Shown: positions 20,518 through 29,025 of the stretch, one piece after another
Layout of the letters: each line of letters starts with the position of its first letter
How positions within the stretch are numbered: the first letter of the stretch is position 1
Origin: Arcobacteraceae bacterium
Lineage (GTDB): Bacteria > Campylobacterota > Campylobacteria > Campylobacterales > Arcobacteraceae
Direction: 5' to 3'
Length of the DNA: 64,000 nt
Assembly (NCBI GenBank): GCA_028687375.1
Contig: JAQUAG010000009.1
Location: forward strand, 1-64,000
The notes under the pieces: model-generated
Seen by the model: the letters and a program-made list of their open reading frames with translations, nothing else
Told to the model about the DNA's origin: nothing
Databases searched by the model: none
Position numbers and translations under genes: made by a program

Positions 20518-20811
20518 TTATAATCTATCTGATGCCTTTTTATAAACTTCCATATCATCTCTTTTACCAATAGCTATAGTGTAGATAGATAATATATCAT
20601 CTTGTATTTCATACACAATTCTTACTTTCTTTTTAGCCACATAAACTTTTCTAAAACCACTTAAATCCATATTATTTTTATTACCCAATGGAAGTCCTAG
20701 TTGTGGTGATTCTTGTATTTGTTTTAATTTTTTAAAGACTTGAACTCTTAGTGAATGGTCAAGCTCTTTTAAATCATCCTCTACTTTTGGATGAACTTTT
20801 AACTCATACAT
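20518..20811 (-). CDS. RelE-family mRNA interferase toxin
   Basis: The ATG at 20809-20811 gives a protein of about 97 residues, MYELKVHPKVEDDLKELDHS, with FKKLKQIQESPQLGLPLGNK, LSGFRKVYVAKKKVRIVYEI and LSIYTIAIGKRDDMEVYKKA. The GFRKVYVxxKKxRIVYEI strand pair and the basic C-terminus are typical of RelE/StbE toxins, which cleave mRNA at the ribosome. A GTG start 12 bp upstream is possible but has no advantage. It overlaps the antitoxin stop region by a few bases. It lies just inside attL and may stabilise the island. Confidence 0.85.
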   Translation of the reverse strand: MYELKVHPKVEDDLKELDHSLRVQVFKKLKQIQESPQLGLPLGNKNNMDLSGFRKVYVAKKKVRIVYEIQDDILSIYTIAIGKRDDMEVYKKASDRL

Positions 20812-20812
20812 A

Positions 20813-21121
20813 CTACAAAGCACTCATATTGATATTAAACTTCTCTGCCATAGTATCGATTGAGATATATTCAGATTTATTAGTTTCTTTTCTATTTTGA
20901 ATAATCTCAAAAATCTCTTTATGTTCTAACATTTCCATCTTATTTTCAATCTCTTTAAGTCTTTCATATTCATCAGTTGAGATAACAACAGCTTCAAGTT
21001 TATTGTTTTTTAGCACACCAACTTTTTCTAAAGTTTGCTCTTTTATCTCCCCAAGCACTTTACTTAAAGATTTTGCAAAATCTGTGATTGATAATAATTC
21101 ATTTTGAGTATAACTTACCAT
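20813..21121 (-). CDS. Phd/RelB-type antitoxin
   Basis: This 102-residue protein starts MVSYTQNELLSITDFAKSLS and contains KVGVLKNNKLEAVVISTDEY then ERLKEIE, the Phd/YefM DNA-binding fold in which a strand of low complexity precedes ISxxxYE. Its C-terminal 50 residues (EIFEIIQNRKETNKSEYISI) are long enough to wrap the RelE toxin. It is upstream of and coupled to the toxin gene. The pair probably represses its own promoter in the 230-bp gap before 21354. Confidence 0.85.
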   Translation of the reverse strand: MVSYTQNELLSITDFAKSLSKVLGEIKEQTLEKVGVLKNNKLEAVVISTDEYERLKEIENKMEMLEHKEIFEIIQNRKETNKSEYISIDTMAEKFNINMSAL

Positions 21122-21353
21122 TTTAAAACTCCTATTTTATATATGTTAATATTATAGCGAATTTAATAGTGAATTTACACTTTATTTGAAATCTATATGA
21201 ATTAATAACATTAAGCATTATTTTTTGTATATTTTAGGTAAAATTTCAACATAATTTTATTAGAATTTGTATTAGCATATTCTACTTATTTAATTTTTAT
21301 AACTCGGGAGAATACTGAATTAGACATAAAATGTTCTTCAGTTAGCTTTATAC
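21122..21353. promoter_or_regulatory. Divergent intergenic region before the antitoxin and membrane-anchored unknown
   Basis: This gap of 232 bp lies between two divergent genes and is very AT-rich. A TATAT-rich stretch near 21135-21155 is the likely antitoxin promoter area. A purine-rich AACTCGGGAGAATAC segment near 21301-21315 is too far (about 40 bp) from the 21354 start to be its ribosome site. No other gene is seen. Confidence 0.3.
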
Positions 21354-22136
21354 ATGATAAAAACACTTTTTGCTTTTATAACTATAATAGGAATTGTATT
21401 TGCATTAATAAATGATAGCATAGGTGTTTATCAAAATTTTATAAAGGAAAAAAGGGCAGAAGATTCATTAGAATATTTAAATACGGGTCTTTCAATACAT
21501 TTTATAAAATCGATTTTTGGCGTCCCCATGGTAGAAAAACAGTATAAAAATTTAAATTTGTTTGAATACATATATTCTTTTCAAAAATTTTATTTACAAC
21601 TTGTATACGACCAAAACAATACCGTTAAGTTTTATGCCATAACGAGTAAGACAGAAGACTTTAATCCAAAAATTCCATTTATAAAAGATTTCAAAGACTT
21701 TATGGCTGGAGAACATTTAGTTACTCAAAATTTTAATAAAAAAATTAAGCCATTCACGGAAATAAGATTAGGAAAAGTAACTTTTTTCAATCTAAGTAAT
21801 TCAGCTAATATTCTTTATAGTAATTTATCTTCAAAGAACTATGAATATGCAGAATCAATTTATTTAGCAAATTCAGGTAACTACAGAAATTTATATTTAG
21901 CCTATGTTCCTGCAGGCTATGAGTTTTGTAATCAGTGTTATAGCAAAGGTGACTTCTTTTCAAGTGATAATGAATCAAAAAGTGAATTATTAGAACTAAG
22001 AAAAAAGTGCAAACCAAATACTTTTGGAATTGGTGATGTTTCTGATAGTGAATTTGAACAAATTTTCAGGTCTATGGAAATTACTATAGGTATAGATTAT
22101 TCAATAGCTAGGGACATACCATCATTAAATTACTAG
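21354..22136 (+). CDS. Membrane-anchored protein of unknown function (ETEC_3214-like)
   Basis: This 260-residue protein has an N-terminal membrane anchor or uncleaved signal (IKTLFAFITIIGIVFALIND, about 2-21). A soluble part begins with NTGLSIHFIKSIFGVPMVEK, then YIYSFQKFYLQLVYDQNNTV and, near the C-terminus, four cysteines (EFCNQCYSKG and RKKCKPN region). The opening resembles ETEC_3214-type proteins, whose function is unknown. That assignment is tentative. It converges on the STAND gene with a 302-bp gap and is cargo of the tRNA island. The cysteines suggest metal or disulphide structure. Confidence 0.7.
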   Translation: MIKTLFAFITIIGIVFALINDSIGVYQNFIKEKRAEDSLEYLNTGLSIHFIKSIFGVPMVEKQYKNLNLFEYIYSFQKFYLQLVYDQNNTVKFYAITSKTEDFNPKIPFIKDFKDFMAGEHLVTQNFNKKIKPFTEIRLGKVTFFNLSNSANILYSNLSSKNYEYAESIYLANSGNYRNLYLAYVPAGYEFCNQCYSKGDFFSSDNESKSELLELRKKCKPNTFGIGDVSDSEFEQIFRSMEITIGIDYSIARDIPSLNY

Positions 22137-22438
22137 AGGTATATGTTCAAAATATTTATACATCGGAAAAATTATAAGCTATTTTTAAATAAGATTATCA
22201 CACATTTACTCATCAGATTAATACAACAACCAGAACTAACATAATTTGCAAATTAATCCCCACTAATTCTATCATCATTCCTTGGTTTAGCACTTTCAAG
22301 TATATTATTTAACTTTGACATCATTCTTCAATGGTATCTCAATAAAAAATTCTATCGTATAGCACGATAAAAACTACAAAACACCGTTTTTAGATACTAC
22401 CACGATTAATGTAATTATTAAAGACTATATAGTCATTA
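22137..22438. other. 302-bp non-coding gap between convergent cargo genes
   Basis: No supported gene is visible. A small inverted repeat TATCGT-N5-ACGATA lies at 22353-22369 and could be an operator or weak transcription stop. A short 22-codon reading on the minus strand near 22255-22320 has no support. The gap separates the convergent membrane-anchored unknown and STAND genes. Confidence 0.4.
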
Positions 22439-25400
22439 CTAATTACTTATATTATATTTTTGATAGAAACGTTCAAAATTAATTTCATCTTGAAATGGAT
22501 AATCACTCTCATCGTATTGTATATTACTATTATTTTCAATACAATAAAAACTATAAATTAAAAATTTATATTGAAATTTAATAGCTAATTCTTTACCTTT
22601 TGCTAACCAAATAATATAATCATTGTCATTCTTTAATTTTAGTTGTTTAGTATAAAGAAGTATGGCATCAACATAATAATATTTAATATGAAAAAGTTTT
22701 TCAATTGCATTTTCAAAAAGTAATTTATTAAAATTTTCTTTATCTATGGTTGCTAACATTAAAAATTTTAATCCACTTGTAAAATCATTTGTTTTTACTA
22801 ATTTTTCTATCTCATTAATAGATAATAAATTTTCATTCGATTTAAAAAGAATATATGTTGTTTGTACATACTCTAAAATTTCTGATTTGTGTAAAGAGTT
22901 TCTATACTCAATTAATTCTTCAGTATTTAACCTCCCTGAATTTAACATAATTTCATAGTAAGTAAAGCTTTTTCTATATGTAAATAATTTGTGTTGATTG
23001 AGTTTATTTACTAATTTAAAACATCCGAGATAATACAAATGAGTAATACTTATATGGTTATCGAAAGAAACATACTTATTAAGAATATCTTTAACTAAAG
23101 CATATACATTTCCCTCCATATAATAAATATGCATAATTTCTATAAAAATTAAACTTTCTATTTTATTATTATTATCAAGTAGAAATATTTTATTATAAGG
23201 ATATTCTTTAGTAATTAAATTAAAAGTTTCATCGAAATTACCATAAAAATAATTTAAATTTAATATTGAGACTTTTAAAAATTTTTTAAATAATTCATTT
23301 TTTGTAGTAGATATTATATTTTCAAATTTAACAATTATTTTTTTATCATATAGTGTATTAAATGAAAGATAATTAACTAAATCACTAATAAATGACACCA
23401 TTCCTTCATTATATTTACAATGAGAGATATAATCTAAACATTTAATAAAATTATTTTTATTTCTATTAAATAAATTAACATTTATTTTTGAATTTATATC
23501 GGTATTTCTATATTTAGCAATAATATTACATAACATAAAATAATTGTATTCAAAAGCTTTTTCAAAATATTCTTTTTTTTCATCAATTGAACTCTTTGAA
23601 AATTTATATTCTGCAAACCTTCCGATTATAGATTGTAGTTTTATAAATTCACCACTTACTGTTATTAAAGATTTATCTTCCAAACTATTAACATCTTTAT
23701 AATCTATTTTATGTGGATTTAGCTTTTGTTCTTTTTGATTATAAAATAATATAAAATTCTTTTTATGTATACCATCAGGGAAAAGAGATAATAGTTCTAT
23801 CATTAATTTATACTTATCTTCTAAATATTCGAATGATAAACTAATAGAATAAAATAATGATTTGCTTTTTTCAATATTAGAATCACTCTCTTTAGAAAAT
23901 ACACTTTCAATAACTTCTTTTTCTGTTTTATCAGTTGTCATAAACAAATCTTTTGAAAGTTCTTCATACAAATCATAAACATTTAATTTTAATTTAGCAA
24001 CTAGTTTTATAGCAAGTGGATTTCTATTTAATATATTTTCAAGAATTTCATCTCTTAAAAACTTTTTTCCCTTTTCATCTAAAGTAATTGTATGTATTGA
24101 GGTATATAACTCAAACGATTCATTGAGTGTAAGATAATTAAGTGGATAAACTTCTTCATAATCTTCATCAATTTTCTCTCTAGATGTTATAATGATTGTT
24201 GAATAATAAGTAATATAAAATAATAAATCTTTAATTTTATTCACGTTTTCTATTCTATCTAAATGTAATAAAGTTTCAAAATTATCTAGTATTATCATTC
24301 TGTCTATACTTTTTACTAGACTAAGTTGTTCTTTGAATTCAATTGCATTATTCATTTGAAATACAATTTTTACTTTTTCTTCAAAATCTATATAATCTTT
24401 TAAATGTTCACAATCTATAAAATAAAATCCATCTTCAAAATAACCTCGTAAAGCAAATTCATTTGCTACCTTCTTAATAAGTGTAGTTTTTCCCATTCCT
24501 CCTGATGCCAATAGTGTATAAACTTTATTTGTATTTTTTATATTTATAATATCTCTTATTACATTCCTAATATCATGTTTTCTTCCTACGAATGTTTTTA
24601 AATCTTTTGAAATATTAAAGTCATTTGGAATATCACTATTTTCATAATTTATTTTTGGAGTTCCTTTTTTTATTTTTTGATGATACTCTTTATGAATAAA
24701 AGCATTAAATTTTTTTGTAAAGTTTTCAGAAAATGAAATAAAATTAAAATTGTGATAGTTAATTGTATTTTCTACGCTGTTTAGAGAAAATAGATGAAAT
24801 TTTATATTTTCATTATTTTTTGATATTTCGTCTAATTCTTCATATTTTAAGTCTATGGATAAAAAATTATCATCCTCTATTATTAAAGACTGCTTACTAG
24901 TTTTTGTAAAAATAAATATACTGTCGTATTCATCAATATTGTATAGATTCTCAAGATTTAAAATATGAACCTCTATATTTAAAGAATATTTAGTAAAATA
25001 ATCGATTATTTTACTAAAACTTATAAAACCACTATAGTCTTGATTAACTGGTGATGTATACATAATAGCTATTTTATTCAAAAGATTTATATTTTTTTCT
25101 TTTAATACGATATTTTTTTCTAGCGATTGTTTGATTTCGGTTTTTTTTGTATTAAAAAATTGTTTTTGCTTTAAAAAATGATTTTCTAACTCTTGAAAAT
25201 CTTTCACCTCGTGATACAATTTACCTTCATCTTCTAAAAAAGCTTGTAAATTCAATATTTTTCGTAATTCACGTTTATCAATCTGATTATTATCAATTTC
25301 AAAGAAATAGACATAAATTCTATTGATTCTCCTCCCTAATTCATTATATGATTCTTCAAATTCTTCTTGTGTGTATTTTCCAAGTCGTGATTTAATCATA

Positions 25401-25582
25401 AAAATTACAATATCACTTTCTTTTAATTCCTCTTCATTTATTCTCTCTTGAAATTTTTCTATTGTAATTGATTGATCTAAATCTTCCCATAATATTGGTG
25501 TATAGTCATTGTCATAACAAAGTATTTTTAGATTTTTTCTTTCCTCTGATAAATCTCCACTTGAAGCAATAAAAATTCTCAT
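22439..25582 (-). CDS. STAND NTPase with DUF4062/TIR-like N-terminus, probable NLR-like defence protein
   Basis: This 1047-residue single-gene protein has four visible parts. Residues 1-140 form an alpha/beta domain (RIFIASSGDLSEERKN, ESDIVIFMIKSRLGKYTQEE) like DUF4062/TIR-fold effectors. Residues 170-300 form a second alpha/beta unit with YDSIFIFTKT. Residues 330-540 form a STAND/NB-ARC ATPase with FVGR at 331-334, Walker A ASGGMGKTT at 359-367, Walker B MIILDNFE at 429-436, sensor IIITSRE at 463-469 and NRNPLAIKL. A helical C-terminus of about 450 residues likely senses the trigger. This is the plan of Avs/bNACHT-type anti-phage proteins. It has an AAAGG ribosome site. Confidence 0.82.
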   Translation of the reverse strand: MRIFIASSGDLSEERKNLKILCYDNDYTPILWEDLDQSITIEKFQERINEEELKESDIVIFMIKSRLGKYTQEEFEESYNELGRRINRIYVYFFEIDNNQIDKRELRKILNLQAFLEDEGKLYHEVKDFQELENHFLKQKQFFNTKKTEIKQSLEKNIVLKEKNINLLNKIAIMYTSPVNQDYSGFISFSKIIDYFTKYSLNIEVHILNLENLYNIDEYDSIFIFTKTSKQSLIIEDDNFLSIDLKYEELDEISKNNENIKFHLFSLNSVENTINYHNFNFISFSENFTKKFNAFIHKEYHQKIKKGTPKINYENSDIPNDFNISKDLKTFVGRKHDIRNVIRDIINIKNTNKVYTLLASGGMGKTTLIKKVANEFALRGYFEDGFYFIDCEHLKDYIDFEEKVKIVFQMNNAIEFKEQLSLVKSIDRMIILDNFETLLHLDRIENVNKIKDLLFYITYYSTIIITSREKIDEDYEEVYPLNYLTLNESFELYTSIHTITLDEKGKKFLRDEILENILNRNPLAIKLVAKLKLNVYDLYEELSKDLFMTTDKTEKEVIESVFSKESDSNIEKSKSLFYSISLSFEYLEDKYKLMIELLSLFPDGIHKKNFILFYNQKEQKLNPHKIDYKDVNSLEDKSLITVSGEFIKLQSIIGRFAEYKFSKSSIDEKKEYFEKAFEYNYFMLCNIIAKYRNTDINSKINVNLFNRNKNNFIKCLDYISHCKYNEGMVSFISDLVNYLSFNTLYDKKIIVKFENIISTTKNELFKKFLKVSILNLNYFYGNFDETFNLITKEYPYNKIFLLDNNNKIESLIFIEIMHIYYMEGNVYALVKDILNKYVSFDNHISITHLYYLGCFKLVNKLNQHKLFTYRKSFTYYEIMLNSGRLNTEELIEYRNSLHKSEILEYVQTTYILFKSNENLLSINEIEKLVKTNDFTSGLKFLMLATIDKENFNKLLFENAIEKLFHIKYYYVDAILLYTKQLKLKNDNDYIIWLAKGKELAIKFQYKFLIYSFYCIENNSNIQYDESDYPFQDEINFERFYQKYNISN

Positions 25583-25771
25583 AAAATACCTTTTAATAAT
25601 TTGTCAAAATTATAGAGCAATTAACGTAATAAAAACTTTAAGTAAAAATTAAGGAAATATTACATTTTAATTACTCATCTAAATTTTACAATAAAATTGT
25701 CACAGATACTGTCACAAAATGAGAAATTCCAAAATTCATTAAATATATAATTTCTTTGTTATAATTTAATC
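25583..25771. promoter_or_regulatory. Divergent promoter region between the STAND gene and the rep operon
   Basis: The gap holds two direct copies of TGTCACA at 25698-25704 and 25710-25716 (12-bp period), a possible operator. A perfect TATAAT at 25760-25765 lies 6 bp before the ATG at 25772, leaving almost no leader for the rightward gene. The leftward STAND gene has its ribosome site near 25590. The close pairing suggests joint control of defence and replication genes, which is an inference. Confidence 0.5.
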
Positions 25772-26875
25772 ATGGAGAGTCAAATACAATCAAAACTAAG
25801 TCTAAAAAACTTCAATGATTACCTTAATAAAGTTGATAAATCAAATCTACACTTTGTAGAAGGATGGACAAATAAAAAAGAGCATATAAACAATACCTTT
25901 AATCTCTACTTTACAAATATTCAACAAAAACAAATTTTTATTGATTCAGAACTAGAAGAATTAAAAGATTGGTTTATGGATATCTCAAAACTTCATAAAA
26001 GCGTAGACTGTAACAATATTTATCCTAAAGCAAATAATATTAAAACCGAAGCAATAATATTTAATGATAAACTTATTTTAAAAGAGTGTTTTAATTTATT
26101 ACATTTGATATACCAATATCACAATGCATATATTCTTAAAATTGAACGAGAAGATGAATTACAAGATACAATCTACCATATAAGCCAAGATAAACACGAG
26201 ATTCAAAAGAAATACAATAAATTTGATAAAGAATCTACTAATTATAGAAAAAATAAAAAACATAGAGCACCATTTGTAATAGCTAAAAAAGTATTGAAAC
26301 TTTTATTATCTAAAAAATATAGCTTTAGAGCAAAATACTATATAAATTCATTAGCATTAAACTTTAATATTTATAATTGGGACAAATTATTTAATGATGA
26401 AGATGAAATCGCGAAAGAGATACTTTTTGAAGTAATAAATTATTTTATGTATTCAAACTTATCAGAAAAGAAAATCAAAAACTCACTTATGATATTAGTT
26501 TATACATTTTTAACTACACGACTACGTTTAAAAGAAAAAGACTCCCTATCTCTTACAAATAGACTATGCAATAGTATTTTATATGATATAGATAATAAAT
26601 TAGACTATAGAAAAAGTGAACTCTCAAAAAAAATATATGCATATAGAGTATTTAATTATCTTCCAATATTTGCCCATGAAAATCCAAAATATACCCCTAA
26701 ACTAAATGATGAACAAGAAAAAAAGATATTACAAACAATAAAGAAACATTCATTTAATGCAAATAAATCTTTTAAATACTTTGATGAAAAATATTTTATA
26801 GATACGATGAAAAACTCTCATGTAAACTATGTTATGCATGACCTTATATTCTTATATAACTCTAAAGAGGAGTAA
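25772..26875 (+). CDS. Unknown 367-residue island protein
   Basis: The protein is lysine- and asparagine-rich, soluble and mostly helical. Visible segments are LHFVEGWTNKKEHINNTFNL, FNLLHLIYQYHNAYILKIER and HRAPFVIAKKVLKLLLSKKY. The central part (about 130-180) is a charged coiled-coil-like stretch followed by the basic AKKVLKLL helix. No family is recognised. It is the first gene of the rightward rep-xis-int group and starts divergently from the STAND gene. No Shine-Dalgarno sequence precedes the ATG and the TATAAT box is 6 bp away, so the mRNA may be leaderless. Confidence 0.7.
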   Translation: MESQIQSKLSLKNFNDYLNKVDKSNLHFVEGWTNKKEHINNTFNLYFTNIQQKQIFIDSELEELKDWFMDISKLHKSVDCNNIYPKANNIKTEAIIFNDKLILKECFNLLHLIYQYHNAYILKIEREDELQDTIYHISQDKHEIQKKYNKFDKESTNYRKNKKHRAPFVIAKKVLKLLLSKKYSFRAKYYINSLALNFNIYNWDKLFNDEDEIAKEILFEVINYFMYSNLSEKKIKNSLMILVYTFLTTRLRLKEKDSLSLTNRLCNSILYDIDNKLDYRKSELSKKIYAYRVFNYLPIFAHENPKYTPKLNDEQEKKILQTIKKHSFNANKSFKYFDEKYFIDTMKNSHVNYVMHDLIFLYNSKEE

Positions 26876-26987
26876 AATCTACAAAAAAAGAGGAAAAAAA
26901 TCATTTTCCCAATCTTTAAATTCCAAATATAATTCTTTATCAATTGAAATACAAAAAATAATCGCGATTATCCAAAAAGGATAAAAA

Positions 26988-27200
26988 ATGTTAAAAATAG
27001 TTGGAACACTCACAAAGATTAGTGCTTCAAAAGACAAAGGTATATTACATATATCAAATATAGTTAATTTTGATTTTATAGAGATAACTGAATTTGAAAC
27101 GATTGAGATACCACTCAAAAAACTTTCAAAGTATAAAAATAAAATCAATCAAACAATAAGTGTAGATGTAGCTATAAAAATAGTTTATATAGGTATCTAA
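26988..27200 (+). CDS. Small OB-like protein before the Rep gene
   Basis: This 70-residue protein, MLKIVGTLTKISASKDKGIL then HISNIVNFDFIEITEF and EIPLKKLSKYKNKINQTISV, alternates short beta strands and resembles a compact OB-fold. In filamentous phages and RstAB-like modules a small ssDNA-binding protein lies next to the Rep gene, and this position matches. The match is by size, predicted fold and context only. An AAAAGGAT ribosome site lies upstream. It is 116 bp before the Rep start. Confidence 0.6.
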   Translation: MLKIVGTLTKISASKDKGILHISNIVNFDFIEITEFETIEIPLKKLSKYKNKINQTISVDVAIKIVYIGI

Positions 27201-27214
27201 GTTTATAAGAAAAA

Positions 27215-27290
27215 ATAAAATCTGCACGGACGGTAGGAGTACAGATTTTATCTTTTTTCAAGAATAAGAGGGGTTTCTAGTAACACCCCT
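27215..27290. other. Two adjacent hairpins before rep, candidate replication origin or terminator
   Basis: Hairpin 1 pairs ATAAAATCTG (27215-27224) with CAGATTTTAT (27242-27251) around a 17-nt loop containing CGGACGGTAGG, and a T-run follows. Hairpin 2 pairs AGGGGT (27269-27274) with ACCCCT (27285-27290). The tandem structure in the gap before a Rep_trans-like gene could be the rolling-circle double-strand origin. The first hairpin with its T-run also fits a terminator. Confidence 0.5.
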
Positions 27291-27316
27291 TTCTTAAACA
27301 CAAAAAGGAAAAATGA

Positions 27317-28657
27317 ATGAACGAAATTAAAACGATATGTGGCATTGATACACTTTATTATTTTTGTGAATCAAATAAAAACTATGATAATTTATTTTTG
27401 GAAGTTTTAGACCAAATAGAATTTCAAAAAGGTAGATTTGAAAAAAGAGATATTGAGTTTGAAAATAATGATATCAATGTCATTTTACAAAATGAGTATA
27501 TTTTTAAATATCTTGGTAAGGCTCAAGGGTTTTATTGGTTAAGAGATTTTAGAGAATATTTTAAAATTGGATTTAAAGATACAAAATCAAATCAAGGGTT
27601 AAATGATATCTATGTACAACTTGAAGCAAATGGGATATATACACTAGGTATAAAATCACTTTTAGAACTTATCAATGATAATTTACTCAAAGATTTTACA
27701 ACCTCTTATTATCCACTTACAAGGGTAGATATAAACTGCTTTATAAATTATGACTTCTCATTTCTAACTAAAGAGATGTTTGTAACACGAAAAAGAAATT
27801 ATGCAACAGTAAGTGAAATAGGAACATCAAATGCCACTCAAACTATCTATGTTGGTAAAAAGCCTTTTTTACTTAGAATCTATAACAAACTTGAAGAACT
27901 CAAAAAGTCAAAGAAACTTCCTATGATGAATCAATACTTTTTAAATAATGGGCTTAGTGTAGATGAGCCAATATTTAATATAGAGTTTGAACTCCATAGA
28001 ACACATTTAAAACAATTAGAGATATTAACTCTTGATAGTTTACTTGAAAATGTAAATGCTTTATTTAAAATCTCTTGTGATGAGATACGAATGATTGAAC
28101 TTGAAAGCATTTCAAACAATGATAAACAACATAATAAATATAAAGCTACAACCCATCCAATATGGGAACAAATAAAAGAGAATTATACTTTTAATGAATT
28201 TCATCAAACAGCTCTCCCACTTGAAAGAATTAAACGAGCTATATCAATCTATGATGAAAATAAATTTGAGTTGGAGTTTATTTATCTTATTAGAAAAGGT
28301 GTAATAAATAATCTTCCATTGAATAATGAATATATCCACTCTTTATATCTTAAAGCAAAAGAATCTCTCACACAATCTCACAATAAAATATCTTCAAAAA
28401 AAGGTTATGTTGATATAAAAATTGATTATCCAAATAAACCTAGTAAAACTTTGCGATATTTAAAAGAGAGTAAAGAGATTATTAAACCAGTAAATACAAT
28501 TTCACTAAATGAGCTTGGAGATTATGATTTACAAGTGCATTATGAAAAAGCTCTTAAAAGCAAAGATGATTCTGAGCATCACAAAGATATCTATTTTATA
28601 GCACTAAAAGAGATGATTAAAAGAGGATTATTAGCAGATTATGGAGATGAACTATGA
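27317..28657 (+). CDS. Rep_trans/RstA-like replication initiation protein
   Basis: This 446-residue protein has the pattern of the replication initiation factor family found in filamentous phages, RstA and ICE replication proteins: IDTLYYF near the start, YYPLTRVDINCFINYDFSF, IYVGKKPFLLRIYNKLEELK and IFNIEFELHRTHLKQLEILT. The RIYNKLEE...E.E..R core holds the metal and tyrosine region of these HUH-unrelated nickases. The C-terminal third (ISSKKGYVDIKIDYPNKPSK) is less conserved. It would nick the element origin for rolling-circle replication. The HTH gene overlaps its stop by 4 bp. Confidence 0.7.
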   Translation: MNEIKTICGIDTLYYFCESNKNYDNLFLEVLDQIEFQKGRFEKRDIEFENNDINVILQNEYIFKYLGKAQGFYWLRDFREYFKIGFKDTKSNQGLNDIYVQLEANGIYTLGIKSLLELINDNLLKDFTTSYYPLTRVDINCFINYDFSFLTKEMFVTRKRNYATVSEIGTSNATQTIYVGKKPFLLRIYNKLEELKKSKKLPMMNQYFLNNGLSVDEPIFNIEFELHRTHLKQLEILTLDSLLENVNALFKISCDEIRMIELESISNNDKQHNKYKATTHPIWEQIKENYTFNEFHQTALPLERIKRAISIYDENKFELEFIYLIRKGVINNLPLNNEYIHSLYLKAKESLTQSHNKISSKKGYVDIKIDYPNKPSKTLRYLKESKEIIKPVNTISLNELGDYDLQVHYEKALKSKDDSEHHKDIYFIALKEMIKRGLLADYGDEL

Positions 28658-28959
28658 ATATAAATTTTGAAAACTTAGAAAAGATAAATGATATTTTACT
28701 CAAACTCAACGAGCTTGAATCAAAAATATCAGGTCAAAAGCGGTGGTTTAATATCAATGAAATTTCAGAATATACTGGATATTCAGTTGAACATATTAGA
28801 AATCTAAAAGATAGTGATTTTATTGAAAATAAACACTACTACAAAACAAAAGGGAAATTATTATTTGATAAAAATATGATTGATAAGTGGATTACTTCAA
28901 ATCCTAAAAAAGTAGATGCAAAAGAGATTGTGTCAAATATTTTGAAAGATTTAATATGA
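28654..28959 (+). CDS. Helix-turn-helix protein, probable excisionase/regulator
   Basis: This 101-residue protein has an N-terminal helical stretch (ENLEKINDILLKLNELESKI) and a MerR/AlpA-like DNA-binding part, RWFNINEISEYTGYSVEHIR then NLKDSDF and KGKLLFDKNMIDKWI. This is the standard layout of excisionase-like proteins encoded next to a tyrosine integrase. It overlaps rep by 4 bp (ATGA) and lies 66 bp before the integrase, so it is part of the same transcript. Confidence 0.72.
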   Translation: MNINFENLEKINDILLKLNELESKISGQKRWFNINEISEYTGYSVEHIRNLKDSDFIENKHYYKTKGKLLFDKNMIDKWITSNPKKVDAKEIVSNILKDLI

Positions 28960-29025
28960 TGTATAGTAAAATTTTTCGTTTTAGAAAGCACTTATTTTAT
29001 GGCTATATGTGAAAGGAATACATAG

